This document shows, in pieces, positions 1 through 11,624 of a DNA stretch of 64,000 nt (positions are counted from its first letter, which is position 1; each line of letters starts with the position of its first letter). The stretch is taken from assembly GCA_009760855.2 (NCBI GenBank), contig WPIO01000026.1:60001-124000 (forward strand), written 5' to 3'. The stretch is from Cristatella mucedo. Taxonomy: Eukaryota; Bryozoa; Phylactolaemata; Cristatellidae. A program made the position numbers and the translations under genes. A model generated the notes under the pieces. That model was not told the origin of the DNA, searched no databases, and was given only the letters and a program-made list of their open reading frames with translations.

Positions 1-103
1 AAACCGGTGCCACATCAAAAGTGGGCCTTGCTGCTGCTTGTGTTTCAGCCAGACTAAGAAGCAGCAGCAGGCGTTTATGCATGTCCATAACGTGGTGCAG
101 GCC

Positions 104-207
104 GAGGGAGAGAGAGAGAGAGAGCAGAGCAGAGCAGAGAGAGGAGAGTAGAAAGAGAGGGAGAGAGAGAGAGGGAGAGACAGACAGACAGACAGACAGA
201 CAGAGAC
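104..207. repeat. GA-rich and CAGA microsatellite
   Basis: A run of GA dinucleotides (about 104-180) passes into a CAGA tetranucleotide array (about 178-207). A short CA run follows at 270-298. Open frames here are low-complexity artefacts. Confidence 0.9.
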
Positions 208-799
208 AGAGAGGCAGGCCATCGCCGGCAGCTGGGAAGCACGGCCGGCCGAGTGGACCAGTGATTGTGAACACACACACACACGAACACACACATACCA
301 ATTACACACTAACTAGTGGCTCCATCTAACTAACCGGACACACCTCAGCAGCTCGGTGCAACAGGATGTCGACTCACACTAAGCTCCTGTCGCCCAGCAC
401 ACTTATTGGCCAAATTGCACTCGGCTCTTTCGGTCAACGATTTTTACCGATGCCAGCGTCCCTCTACCACACGAAAAAAACAGACGCATATCTAGAGCTA
501 GCTGCCGTGTGACGACCAGCACCAACCCACCCACCAGCTGCTTCGGCTGCCGGGGGAGGGGTGGCAACCAGCTGCAGTGCTGGCAATGCCAGCCAGACCC
601 GAATAAATCGAATAGGTGTGCCATGCACTGCCGACGTTCGCTCATTCCTGACCTGACGATTAGCTAAATGTGGTTGAGTCACGTCAATAGGGCGGCCACC
701 TCAGAAAAAAAGGAAAGACAGAATACACAGCACCCATTCTGCCCAGTCCCACACTGACCTTCCCAGTTCACTTAAATATACTTCATTTAAATATAATTC

Positions 800-932
800 A
801 TTTGTATATAGCACCCAAAGAGAACTCAATCTCTATTAAGGCGCTTCACATATGCCACGGGGCTCAAGCCTACGAACTAGGCCAGACATTGGTCGAGGCG
901 AGCACCTTAACCACTGCGCCAAACTAGCTTGG
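800..932 (-). mobile_element. SINE-B copy (tRNA-like head, LINE-like tail)
   Basis: Read on the minus strand, the element begins with a tRNA-like head. Its A-box-like TGGCGCAGTGG fits the pol III consensus TRGYNNARNNG, and a degenerate B box (GGCTTGAGCCC) follows. It ends in a tail (GGCGCTT, AGAGATTGAGTTCTC) that is also the 3' end of the LINE family in this window. Confidence 0.75.
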
Positions 933-1035
933 CAGTGACAACACTTCAACATTGAGCATGAACTATACAAAAGCAAAAAAGCCACTCTTTAATAATAGTC
1001 ACTTTGGTGACGATACTCGCAGAATAAATAAATAA

Positions 1036-1150
1036 AATGCATTTGTAATTCATGTGCCGCAGGGCTCAAGCCCATGACTTCGGTCATCGATTGCATTCAC
1101 CTTGATCTCGGTGGTTAAAAGCATGTACCTTAACCACTGGGCCAAACCGG
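1036..1150 (-). mobile_element. SINE-B copy, tail degraded
   Basis: Same tRNA-like head as the copy at 800-932, in the same orientation (minus-strand GGCCCAGTGGTTAAGG, then GGGCTTGAGCCC). Most of the LINE-like tail is missing. Confidence 0.65.
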
Positions 1151-2694
1151 GGTCACACCAGCCGCGCTCGAATGCACAGAGCTATCTCATCTCGGACCCA
1201 TTCCTTTGCCGCCTGATTTTTTTGCGTGGCCGTCAATAGCAGCACCAGAGGTGTGCCGAAGCTAGATCGATCGCGATCACGCAGCCGAGCAGACAGCCTC
1301 TCTGGCTGCCTCCTCACTCGCCCTGGTGCTTTGTATGTCATGCTGGGTCATGCACAGTTGCACTCGTGCATGCAGCATCGACTGCGTCTATTGGCTCATC
1401 GGTCCTCACGGCTCGAACTCGTTTCGTTCTGAGCACCCGCCCGACCACAGCTTCCATCACTCAAGTGCCCCCGGTGGTGGTAAAGGTGGTGGTGATAGTG
1501 GAGGGGGAGGGTGGTGCCTACAATAGGTCGGCCATGCTGTCAATGGGTGGAGGGGGCAGGAGGCCAGGCATCACAGCTGCTGCTCTTGTTCCTGCCTCTC
1601 CCAGGCAAAGGCTGCAGCCGCTTGCCAGCCATGGTGCACAGCCCTCTGAGGAAAACAGGTAGAACCGCAAGGTGGCAGCACGGCCGCATCAGCTCAAGAA
1701 GCTCGTCTGATTGTGACACGGCTAGCTCGGCCGACTCCCTTCATGATATCCAGTGCAAAAGTATAAGGTGCTGGCACTTGGCCAATGTTCGGCCACTACT
1801 CGACGGCAAAAGAAAGGACCGAGATATTCGCTACTCACTATGTCACTAGCACACGTGCACTGCAGACTCTACGCCTCCATTCCTACGGGCCACAGTATGG
1901 TGCCGAGAGTAAGCGCCGCTGTTGCAGAGAAATTGGCACTGAACCGTTTGTTTCACGAAGTTCTCCATTTACCAGCCTTCAACATCAATGAGCTCGGGCC
2001 GCTGATGAACCGAGCGCAGCTGCTTCCTGCCAGCACCAGCCAAACTGAGTGACAAATAGAGAAAGTCGAAGTACACTCTCCTAAGGCTAGCAGTGCTTAG
2101 CATCATATAGCCACACTTGCCTACTACCTGTTGCTGTTTTCCAATCATCACTCTTTGCAGTAAGCATTCGGCGATATGATACGTCTCTGTCTCAAGACTC
2201 TACTGATTTTTCTTCTACATTTGTCGATGAATGATAAATGAGAAAAGTGGACAAGCTTAGCAGCTCTCGGGCTTGGCAGCTTTCCTGGCTTAGCAGCTTC
2301 CCTACCAATTGCCATTCGCTGGACTGCCATAAGTCTGCCGGAAGCCGAATGACTGCCAGGGGTCATAGAGTCTGACAGCCTGACTGGGTGGAGGAGCCTC
2401 GCACACCACCCAGTCATAGATTTTTTCCAGCTCAGCTTAGGTTACTGGCTAATGCCTGCCCGCTTCACAGCAGCAAGAGACAATCCGGAACCCCTTGTCG
2501 AACTGCCAGCTTGTAGTCTAGTACGAGCATCCTGCCAGCCCAGCTTGATTTGCCCAGTTCGAATCGCCACGGTCGCTATTAGTAATGCTGAGCATTACAT
2601 GCTCACTCAAAGGTATTGTCGGCAATGTATTTGCGGCACCCCATATCGACATTTATAACTCTCACTACTCGAAGATCTTCCGGCCAGTGCAATA

Positions 2695-3232
2695 GGGCGC
2701 TTACAGGTGGTGCAAAACTCTTCAGCCAAGCTTGTCTGTCAAGAGCCTGGCAGTTGAAACAGTGCACCATTTCTCACTGACCCGCACTAGCGTCCCATCA
2801 AGCAGCGTATCGACTTCACGGTTCTGCCACTCACTTGTAGGTCCTTTCGTTCTCTGGCTCCAGCCTGCCTATCAGAACTGCTACCTAACCACGCTAGCAT
2901 CATACCATCATACCTTCTGACTCAAATCGTTTAGCTTCGCCTCGACAAAATCATAAATCCTTTGGATACCATGCATTTAGTTTGTATGCTCCCAAAGCCT
3001 GGAACTCACTAACGATTGATGTCACGACGTCTCCTGCCTTGACAATATTTAAACCAAAGCTAAAAATGCGCCTCCTCCGTCGTCCTTTTTGTGCTAATGT
3101 GTGCTGAAGCTGTGCAAGCTATCACTGACCACACTGACATTCTTTCTTTAGAGACTATGTCAAGTGCCTAGAAGAGATTTAGTTATCTTGCGGATGCTAT
3201 GCTAATGCTTTATTATTACATATTATTATCAT
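2695..3232 (+). mobile_element. LINE 3' fragment (RT C-terminus, ATT tail)
   Basis: A degenerate frame resembles the C-terminal part of non-LTR reverse transcriptases: a QNS(A)AxLVC block, a TxxLxPHW-like block, then PKAWNSL near 3000. It ends in the shared 3' segment (CCTAGAAGAGATTTAG) and a (TTA)n tail. The fragment is 5'-truncated and carries several stops. CR1/L2-like assignment is an inference from the ORF end and the short-repeat tail. Confidence 0.7.
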
Positions 3233-4190
3233 TTCCTGCCCATCTAAATAATTGGACAGGCCCTTTGTTTCCCTCAGCCGAAGAACACTGAGGCAGCCGC
3301 GTAAAGGTGATTCCCACCACAAAGTCTGCCGGCACCATGGATTGGACCATAGCCACAGCAACAACCGGAGGCAGACAGCAATACACGGCAGCACCTCGCA
3401 GTCGGCAGAGCATGGAACCGTGTTCGTGCCCGGCAAAGGGAAAGCGGCCAGGGCTGCAAGTCACCACTGCATGGGCACCAGCAGGTGTCGGGCACTGTGG
3501 CAGAAGTGCCCCAACACGTTGAACAGCTGGCCCTTCTTGAGTGGGCTCTGCTGAGCTTCGAGGCTAATTATTTTGAATTATTCAGTCCATATAATGTTGC
3601 AGGGCACAATGGCTGTGGGAGAATACTGTATCCAAAAAAGCCCAACCCCTACGAATGCCACAAATCCTAAGGACCGACCGAACAGGCTATGCGGCGACGG
3701 CTGCTGCTGCCTACAACAGCCGGCTCGAAGCAGTGACCGGATGCAAGTGTCACTCCATTTGTATCCGGTCGCTGCTGGATAACTAAAACTTGTTTCCACA
3801 ACGCATGCAGCAGTGATTTTGCGGTTCCGTATTGCTCCTGCGTCTGAGGCTCCGGCACCGATAATGGGTGAGGAAGTTTTGCGCTAAGCACCATGCCAAG
3901 AATGGCCACCATCAGCAATAGGTACGTGTATGTCTAGCAAACCAGCGACTGGTGGGAGTTCGAAGGGCAGCGGCCAAGCTCCATCTTTCCCTGACAACTG
4001 CCAATCATCCAATCACCCGCCGGCAACAGCCGGCTCCGACTAACAGCTGAGCCTGCATGGAGCAGGAGCACCCACGGCTTTTCGGCCACTGCAAGCTAGC
4101 TACTGCATCGGCACCTCAATTGGCTCGAATGCCGGCATATTCCAAACCACCTCTAACGACTAGCGATGGGTGCCGTGAGGAAATCATAAC
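3233..4190. other. No gene recognised
   Basis: Short overlapping open frames occur on both strands, but none has domain similarity, splice logic or codon structure that I can support. Confidence 0.4.
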
Positions 4191-4192
4191 AA

Positions 4193-4310
4193 GAACAATA
4201 ATAATCACAATAAGACATTTGAATAGCATCCTAAGATAATTAAATCTCTTTCTAGGCATTTTACATATACTGCAAAGGAAGCACGTCAATGGGTTAGTGA
4301 TAACACGCAC
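4193..4310 (-). mobile_element. LINE-type 3' tail on a different repeat body
   Basis: The minus strand carries the shared tail (GCCTAGAAAGAGATTTAAT, then an ATT-rich end). The adjoining body includes GTGTTATCACTAACCCATTG. A matching TTAGTGATAACAC motif follows the tail copy at 61120-61225, so this looks like a third non-autonomous family using the same tail. The body may extend to about 4650. Confidence 0.6.
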
Positions 4311-4649
4311 AATGCAGCAGCGCCAGAACGCACGAGCACATAAAGAACTATTCACAGATCCGGAGCAAATCCAGTAAAGTCGGGTGGGTTTGTATCGTCA
4401 AGTCAGGGCATGTCGTGACGTCAGTCGGGAGCAAGTTCCAGGCTTTGAGAGCACACAGAACTGAAAGGATCCCCCAAGATTACGGGTGTGCTCTCGTGCG
4501 CAAGTTCACGCATCCTGCTCAGCATAACAGGCAAACATTTCGGGGGTCAGCACCACCAGGGCTCATGTCTCCGAGCACGTCCTGCTCAGCACCAACTCAC
4601 GGGAAGACTGGTGCAGGACAACAGACCAGCAGACAACATCAAATCTCGG

Positions 4650-5400
4650 AGTGAGCGGGCCGTAGGCACAGCGCAGCAACACGGTCAACGACACAACGGC
4701 AGAGCGCACAATGATACGTGACATGCATCGCACGCCTGGCCGTCCCGACAAAAGAGCAGCTAAGCTAAGCTATGCTACGCAACTGCTACGGGGCACATGC
4801 ACACAGGGGAGAGAAGCCGAGTTTGCGGTGACTTGGCTTCCACTGGGCAGCTTTGCATTGGGCTGTGACCAGGGCCAAGAGGCGTGCATAAGCAAGACCT
4901 GGGATAGCTAAAATGGCACCCCCAGTTTTTCACGCAAGCGAGCACATACCAGTGAGTACATGCGCCGCTCTCCGTGCCTATCCTGTACGATCTGTCGCCC
5001 ACAGCTTCTGCTGCACCCACAGAGCAGATGGTGCAGCGCGGCTGCTCCTGTATTACTCATCCCAGCTGGAAACGCTCAGCTTACTAGCTACCGCGACTGC
5101 ATCACGTCGTTTCGTTCTTGATTGCTCGGCCGAGGCGACCCGCGAGAGAGACCAGGGCAGGCATGAAACCTAAGCTAAACACCAGCTCACAGTTAAAATT
5201 ACGCTCCCTCTACTCCACATGCACTTTGCACAGCACCACTTCGCCCGGCACCACCTCACACGCAACCAACGACGGCGTAGTGACCAATGAAGGCATTTCG
5301 AGCTTCACAGAGCCGGTAGAACGATTTAGCCTTCTGTCGAGAGAATCACGTACTCCGGAAGTGGCAAAGCTCACACCTCGGCATACAGCACCAGGGGTGG
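4650..5400. other. No gene recognised
   Basis: Moderately GC-rich DNA leading into the CpG-rich block. I see no conserved exon. If the gene at 5880 continues this way, the region is intronic. Confidence 0.4.
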
Positions 5401-7560
5401 CGCGATGGCACCACTAGGTCGCCTGCGTGCATGCAATTGCATGGCAGACGAACGTCACGGTTTCGCCACAGCCCGTCCCTGCTTGCCGGCGGCACTAACG
5501 CCGGCCGCCAGTCTGCCTGTCTCTGTGTGTCTGCCTGCAGGTCCTGCCGATCAACCTTGGATGGGCAGCACGGCTGGTGTATACGCAGCGGCTGTAGGTG
5601 CAGCCGCGACTGCTGGCTAGCCAAGCACGACGAGGCTGCTGCCGCTGCGCGGCCCATCTTACAGAGACAGCAATCCAGGCGGTCCGACGAGCTGCGACAG
5701 CTTCAGTCCACTCGAGCTGCACGTCATCGACACCGACTCGCCGGCTGGGTCGGCACGTCGTTTCGGCTGGCAGACGCAGAATGCCGGACACTGGCACAGC
5801 ACCAGGCCGGGCAGCGAGGCCAGCACAAGCACCAGCAGCCAGGCGGCCACCGCTGATGCTGCCGCCGAGTTGGCTGGCATGTTTCCTAGATCTACACGCC
5901 GACGGTATCCAGCTGCCGCGAGAAAAAGGAAAAGGACGCGCGAACATGCGTTAGCGTCAACGACCAGCTTAAACAGAATCGCACCGCATGGCAACCAGGG
6001 CGACGTCGACGACGCGAGAGGCCAGACAGCCGGGCTGGGCGCTTGCGGACCGCCGGGGAGGGGGGGTCAAGTGAAGCTGTCTCGGCAGGCGCCGGGCGAA
6101 AAACGTGGGGTTCCAGAATGAGCTGCGTGCGACAAGTTCCGGCGCAGTTCCGGCGCGCGCGGCGGCGGCGCGAAGCGGACGACGTGAAAGCTTCGGCTAG
6201 TGCCGACCGCTGCCGGGGCAGAGACGACAGCGATATCTCGGGACGCCCGCAAAGATGAGGCGGTTTAGAGGTTCGGCGGCGGCGCGCGGCAACTTTCGAG
6301 CACCGGGAGAGAAGGGGGAGCATCCGGTTGCCGCCTGCGATGCATCGCGCCATAATTAAATCTTACAAGGTCGGATAGGCGTGGAGCGAGCGGGGGGGGG
6401 GCGGGGGGGGGGATCTTGCATACCAAACAAGGAGCATAAAAGAAAGGTGGCCCCGATTGGCAGTCGACTGGCGCGCCGCGCAACGACCGCGAGCGCACAC
6501 ACATCCGCGCTCACCAACCTGCGCGCAATCTGTGGTCATTTCCGCCCTCGGCGGAGCTGATGCGACGGCGCGGCTTCAACAAGGGACAGAGCACCGAGAG
6601 CCGAAGAATCGCCGCGCACGGGCTGGGCGACCGGCCGTGATGAGCGACTGACCTTTACCTTCATTAGCCGGCGGCCAATCGACCAGCCGGTCAGCCGGCT
6701 GGTCTCGCTGCCTACGGACGGCGTCGGTAGTCCGCGCTCGGGCCGGGCGGCGATCGTTCGTCGGATTTCTGCGGCGGTCGCTGGCTTGGCTGGCGCTTTG
6801 ATCGCCGTGCGAGACGAGCGCGACGCCGCGAGCTGGGAGGGAACTGAGGATTCGGGGCCGCGCGTCGCGCGCGCCGAGGTTCGGCGAGCAAATACTTGAT
6901 TCAGCGGCTTCGCGGATTAGGAATTAGGCCGCTCTGCGTGGACAATAAATAGGCGTCTTTTATCTCTTTCATCGGCTGCTCCCACCCGACTCCCGGGCTC
7001 AGCGGCTCGTTAGGCTGGCGCTACCGCGGGCGGCGCCGACGGCCGCGCCTGTCTTCCGATTCAGGTCAGCGAGCGGACGACGCTGCTTTGGACTCAATCC
7101 GCTGAAGGCTGTGGCGCACAGCCAACCTTCGGGTAAATTTCCGCTACAGTGCGCAGTAAAAAGTAAAAGCAAAGGTCGGCTGATTCCGCAGCCTTACTTG
7201 TAGCCGCGGAAGAGACTGGGCGGCTATCAACTTGCCGCCCCCCCCCCGCCCGCCCGCCCGGTAGCTGTAGTAAAAGCAGTGCCGGCTGCGCGACTGGCGA
7301 CCTGCGACATGGGTCGGGAAGCGCGAGCAGCCCTTACAATTGGGTTAAGACCTTAAGGGGCTGCGAGAGTGGCCGCACGCTGCTTTGCCACAGGCCGGCC
7401 GGAGGTTGAGATGCGATTGCAGGCAGCAGCCTAGGCAGAGCGAAACGTTCCAATACGCAGCATGCGATGCATCTACCCCGCACGAATGACTGGGGGGGCG
7501 GGGCGGGGCGGAACACCCGGAGCGAAAGTACATCAGCCGGCGTGTTAATATAGATTTCAT
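5400..7560. promoter_or_regulatory. CpG-rich promoter-like block
   Basis: GC content and CpG frequency rise sharply here (GCGCGCGG runs near 6150-6170, 6280 and 6860, and G or C runs near 6390 and 7240) compared with the AT-richer DNA from 7560 onward. It overlaps and lies upstream of the minus-strand signal-peptide exon at 5663-5880, so it is best read as that gene's promoter and 5' UTR. A divergent plus-strand transcript is possible, but no exon for one was recognised. Confidence 0.5.
5663..5880 (-). CDS. First coding exon of a secreted/membrane LRR protein
   Basis: The exon is 218 nt, minus strand, starting at the ATG at 5880. It encodes an Ala/Leu-rich signal peptide (hydrophobic core about residues 11-28, WLLVLVLASLPGLVL). 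The cysteine cap of an LRRNT domain follows: C31-P-A-F-C35-V-C37 and C54, then a GLKLSQL stretch typical of the segment before the first repeat. The frame reaches a stop at once unless spliced at the strong donor CTCT|GTAAGA (intron from 5662), so translation surely continues in another exon. No repeat exon is recognised between 1 and 5656, so the rest is probably off the left edge. LRRNT caps occur in Slit, Toll, LINGO, LRIG and similar surface proteins, and one exon cannot say which. An in-frame ATG at 5994 would give a longer N-terminus, but 5880 places the signal peptide correctly. Confidence 0.7.
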
Positions 7561-8496
7561 TGAATCAGCCTATGGCGAATGAATAGCAAATTTAAATCTT
7601 CCGCCTGCACGCTAGAGACCAGAGTGTCTGTCCCAATCGATATTCATTGGGCATGCTTGTTTACCTGTGCAAGATTCAGTGCACGTTTACTAACCAGCGG
7701 TGGCACTAATCGGTGCCCCCCCCCCCAGTGTCTTGTTGTGCTGTCCGTGCTTTAGCATTCTAGCCTAGCCACGATTTTTGTTTGCTTTTGAGTGCTTGTC
7801 CTAGCATGATTCCGTGCATTCGATTAACCCTTGGTTATTGACTCTCTTGCAGCGAGCTGCAAAGTGCCTTGACAGCGATTAATTCTCCTAGGACGCAATT
7901 CAAACGACCTATTCGTATTATTAAGAGTGGTATTACTAGTATTACTACTTCTTAATAATATAATCTTACAAAACAAACCTAGATTTAATTTTATGGCATT
8001 AATTCTTCAGCACCGGATAGTGAATCAGCACCGACTTTCGTGTACGGAACGAACAGACGTGCTCACTATATGCTAATTTATATTAACTGCGTAGTAAGTC
8101 CCCCGAAAAGTCTCTCGAAAAATTCCTGTTTTCAAAAATGTCAAATCCATCGCTTGCCAAAGGCAGGTGTAGCAAGGCATTTTCAATTTCAACTATGAAG
8201 CTCACATATGCAAATTACCACGGTATCTCGTCCGCCCTCTCTTTGACTTGAGACTCCTCTTTACTGTACCGTCTTAGTAGTGCTATAAATTTCACACCGG
8301 TCTTAATGTAGGCGTGACGTCAGTGACTGGCCCGACTTAACTGACCTAGCTTCTTATAATATTGCTATTCACCAATGACCAGCTCGCCGTGAGTTTACGC
8401 GAATCAATCGCATTATACTGCTCTGGTTCACAGTACATACTACAACTGGTCATTGATCAGCTTGTGCAGGGACATTTACGCCTTTGCATACCTTTA

Positions 8497-8578
8497 TGAG
8501 CAAATCTAAAGGGCCTAAAAGAGATTGAGTTCTCTGAGGGCGCTATATCAAATGCATTACTATTATTATTATTATTAG
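8497..8578 (+). mobile_element. LINE 3' tail
   Basis: Carries the shared tail: CCTAAAAGAGATTGAG, TTCTCTGAGGGCGCTATATC, then (ATT)n. No coding part precedes it, so this is a very short 5'-truncated insertion or a SINE remnant. Confidence 0.7.
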
Positions 8579-9177
8579 AAGAATTTTTTTATTAATATGG
8601 CAACGTAATAACGCAATAAGGGCAACGTACAAATTGCTCCAGCCTCCTGAGACCACGGAAATGAATTTAAGCAGCAATTGCTATCTGTCGTGTCCTTTAA
8701 TCAAAAACTAAACTCTCTTACCTAGCAATAAATAGAAAATATCTTAGGCTTTCATCGGGCAAGCTGCCTTTCGGCTTAGAGAAACTCATACGATTCTTCG
8801 ACGGTGTCTACCACGCGATTAGTGGCTGGCTCCAACCCAAAGGTCAGCAAAAGGTGAAACCTCCTGTGGACACTATTGGATTTGATGGACCAGGGCTTTA
8901 ACGATGGCCATATTTCCTTAGTTTCCTCAAGCCCATAGCAGCATGACTAAATGACCTCCCCTTAGGCTGCAGGAGCCTGATATCTTTATGGAATACTCAT
9001 GAGCTGTTCTTCATTTTCATTCTCGTCAGAGACGCTTGGTTCATTTCATCCTCCTCGGGAAAAGACCATGCATGCGCGATGATCGGGTGATTGAACTTTT
9101 ATCACTGTGGCCCGAGTTCAAATCTCAAAGTCGAAGTGACACATCCTTTCATTTGTCCAAGGAAAATGCCTCTCTAG

Positions 9178-9260
9178 CTTTAAGGTCGTGGGTTCGGATC
9201 CTGCAGCACGCTATCCTTTCTTGTCCGATGCCTAATGGACATCATCAACTGGCGACAAGA
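9178..9260 (+). mobile_element. Possible SINE-A fragment
   Basis: GGTCGTGGGTTCGGATCCTG matches the B-box region of the SINE-A family in this window. Upstream and downstream parts are not convincing. Confidence 0.35.
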
Positions 9261-9746
9261 AGGGATAAAGCGATCGGCAGATACGAACGTCGAGTCAGCT
9301 TGAGAAAATAGATACCATTAAATATCGTAGCATCAGTAAATAAATTCCATTAACTGGCACCGTGCCTGTCAATTACAATGGGCATAAAAACGGAACCTCC
9401 TACTCTCCAGGTCATGAGCTGACGATTCCGAAGGTTAACAGTCGGTACACTCTAGCACCGGATAATGCGAATGGTAGTAGAGATACTACTCTTCCGTTTA
9501 GAGCTATACGGTTACCTTGCCTAATGCCCACGCCCACCGGAAAGAGCTATGCCCGATCTCAAGCTTTTTGGGCGGTGCGAATACATTGCTTAGACTTTAT
9601 CCTGCTTTAACCGATCAACCGACTAAAACTTTGGTCGGAAGCACGAAATCCTACAGGGCGTCGTGTGACCTCGCCGAGTCTGAAATGTCACCGGAAATAA
9701 CAGCTGGCCCCTGCCTTCTATCGGAGATATATACGGCCTGCTTTAA

Positions 9747-9829
9747 AAAAGGTGTACTTCGACAGTTTGGGCAGCTAGCCCAGTAACTGCCAGTTATTGA
9801 CATACCCAGTCAATCGAAGTGTACCTTTT
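9747..9829. repeat. Imperfect inverted repeat
   Basis: The left arm 9747-9762 (AAAAGGTGTACTTCGA) and the right arm 9814-9829 are reverse complements except at 2 of 16 positions, with a 51 bp spacer. Confidence 0.5.
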
Positions 9830-11112
9830 GATTGTATACCTTGTTGTGAAGTGAGTGTTTCTTCTTTCTCTAGGACGCTTGTCGTACAAACTGTTGCGAA
9901 CTTTGCTGCATCCGATCCAAGCTACTTTCCTGCGGGGAAACATCTCACGTCTGTTGACTCATCAGAGATGGCATCAGCGGCAACACTGCTTCCTTGTACC
10001 TTGGAGCGAAGCTAGCAGAGCTGGTCACTTATATGCTCACCGAACAAGACGTAATTGAAATATAACAAACTTTTATCCTAAAGTGAGTCCGTGCTGCTTT
10101 CTATATGGGCCTCTCCAATTGCTTTAATGGGAATCTATTATTAACCGCCGTACCGTTGCTCACTTCGTTCATTACCAACAAAGCTTTCTCACAGGGAAAG
10201 CCACTTAGGCTTTAAATACATTATAGAAAATTCTCCAGCGTAACCCCTTTAGGAGTTACAGACGGAGATATTATGTGTAAGTTTCATGTACCTTTGAACG
10301 AAACTCTGTCCCACACTACTATAAAGTAAAGCATGTAGCTTACCAACGATATAAAGCTAGCGGTCATTTGAAGCTCCACCGTCCACATTATGCGAAATAC
10401 AATAATGTCGATTATTGCTATCATTAAATTATTAGCTGTGCAATATTTTACTTTAAGTCCAAGAAACTAAGAAATAAAATGTACAGGGGTGTCTTCTCTC
10501 AGACCAGTAATGATGTTGTGCATGCCTCAAATGACTCTAGAACCGAAGCACTCAAAGTAAGCATCGTAAAAACAAGAACTATTTGGTTGCACCTGCACCT
10601 GACTCTCAAGTGTCCGCCTCTGGGTCAGTAGCATCCCGATCTCAAGGTAATTCAAAGCAGAGTTTTGCACATAAGAATTTCTTCAGGAGGAAAGACTTTC
10701 GCCTTTTGGAATAATATTTCCTGATCTCAGCAGGTAAGGCTCGTGTTCACTGGCGCCATCATCCCAGCAGAGTTAACAAAACGAATGAGAGAATGCAAAA
10801 GTATGCTTGCATTTTTGGAGGGTGATAAGTAAGTGCAAGTTATAGCCCAGGCGTCGCCAGGAGTCAAGTCCGATAGCACGCAATGCCATCACAAGCTCCT
10901 CGAAATAAAGCATAAGTATAAGCCAAACATAGATCTCCGAAAACGCGACTTGAGTTGTAAATCAAGCGCCTGTGAACTAACTTGCGAGAAGTTCAAATGA
11001 ACTGGCATCCAGAACCAGAGAACTCAGAGGAGAAGAAGAGGTCGAGGACCTCTTGAGTTGTGCCTAAGCATTTTTTAAAGCGAGAAAGTCGAAAAACCCG
11101 AAGCATCTCGTC

Positions 11113-11274
11113 ATATCTGGCACACCAGGTAAGGCGGTTGCTTTCACGACCTCGGTCCCGAGGTCGTGGGTTCGATTCCTGCAGTGGGCGATTCTTTATT
11201 GCCACTGCAAGCGGTGGTGATAGCCATAAAGGCTCTTCTGTCGCTATACAAAAAGAGGCTGTTTAATCAGCTAC
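11113..11274 (+). mobile_element. SINE-A copy
   Basis: A near-complete member: tRNA-like head (CTGGCACACCAGGTAAGG), an arm reading GACCTCGGTCCCGAGGTCGT that can fold on itself, B box GGTTCGATTCC, then a body with GCCACTGCAAGCGGTGGTG and the tail AGGCTGTTTAATCAGCTA. Promoter boxes fit an RNA polymerase III, tRNA-derived SINE. Confidence 0.8.
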
Positions 11275-11624
11275 GATTTATTTATTTATTATATCTACTT
11301 CAAAATGACAGAAAGAGAATCAAATGCTAAAGCTTTGCTTTTTGTACGGAAAGAAGTACAGATACAAATGCCGCACTCAAGTATTCATAGATGCAACAGT
11401 TATAATGGCCGCATACTCCACTAGAGCAGGAGATTCCAAGAAAATAGTACAGAAAATTATCCAACGTACATTTACTTCTTGCATCAACCTAGTAGAGAGC
11501 TCTAATGATTTTCGAGGATGTAGCCACGATTACGCATGGTCACCTAAAACTGAAAGCGCGTTTAAGGTCATTACTGAGAGTGGAAGCAGATTAGCCTCTG
11601 TAGCTCAAGGGTGCCTGTGCAATC

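Larger units (their letters stand above)
1..2690. other. No gene recognised; microsatellite and SINE debris
   Basis: Apart from the GA/CAGA repeat at the left edge and two SINE copies (about 800-932 and 1036-1150), I see no conserved coding segment on either strand. If the leucine-rich-repeat gene starting at 5880 continues leftward, this is probably part of its first intron, but no LRR-type exon (LxxLxLxxN pattern) was recognised. Confidence 0.5.
7561..11100. other. Intergenic, AT-richer, no gene recognised
   Basis: The abrupt fall in CpG content marks the end of the promoter block. I see only a LINE tail at 8497-8578, a weak SINE trace at about 9178-9260 and an imperfect inverted repeat at 9747-9829. 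Confidence 0.45.

Noticed and set aside
5346-5657. Minus-strand 103-codon frame next to the LRRNT exon as its continuation
   Set aside because: It is in the intron after a strong donor and has no LRR pattern.
9036-10058. Several plus-strand frames of 65-90 codons
   Set aside because: No homology, no splice logic, and overlap with SINE-like sequence.
11113-11190. A tRNA gene
   Set aside because: The A and B boxes are present, but no cloverleaf with a proper anticodon arm and acceptor pairing forms. The same head recurs in many copies with a common body, so it is a SINE.
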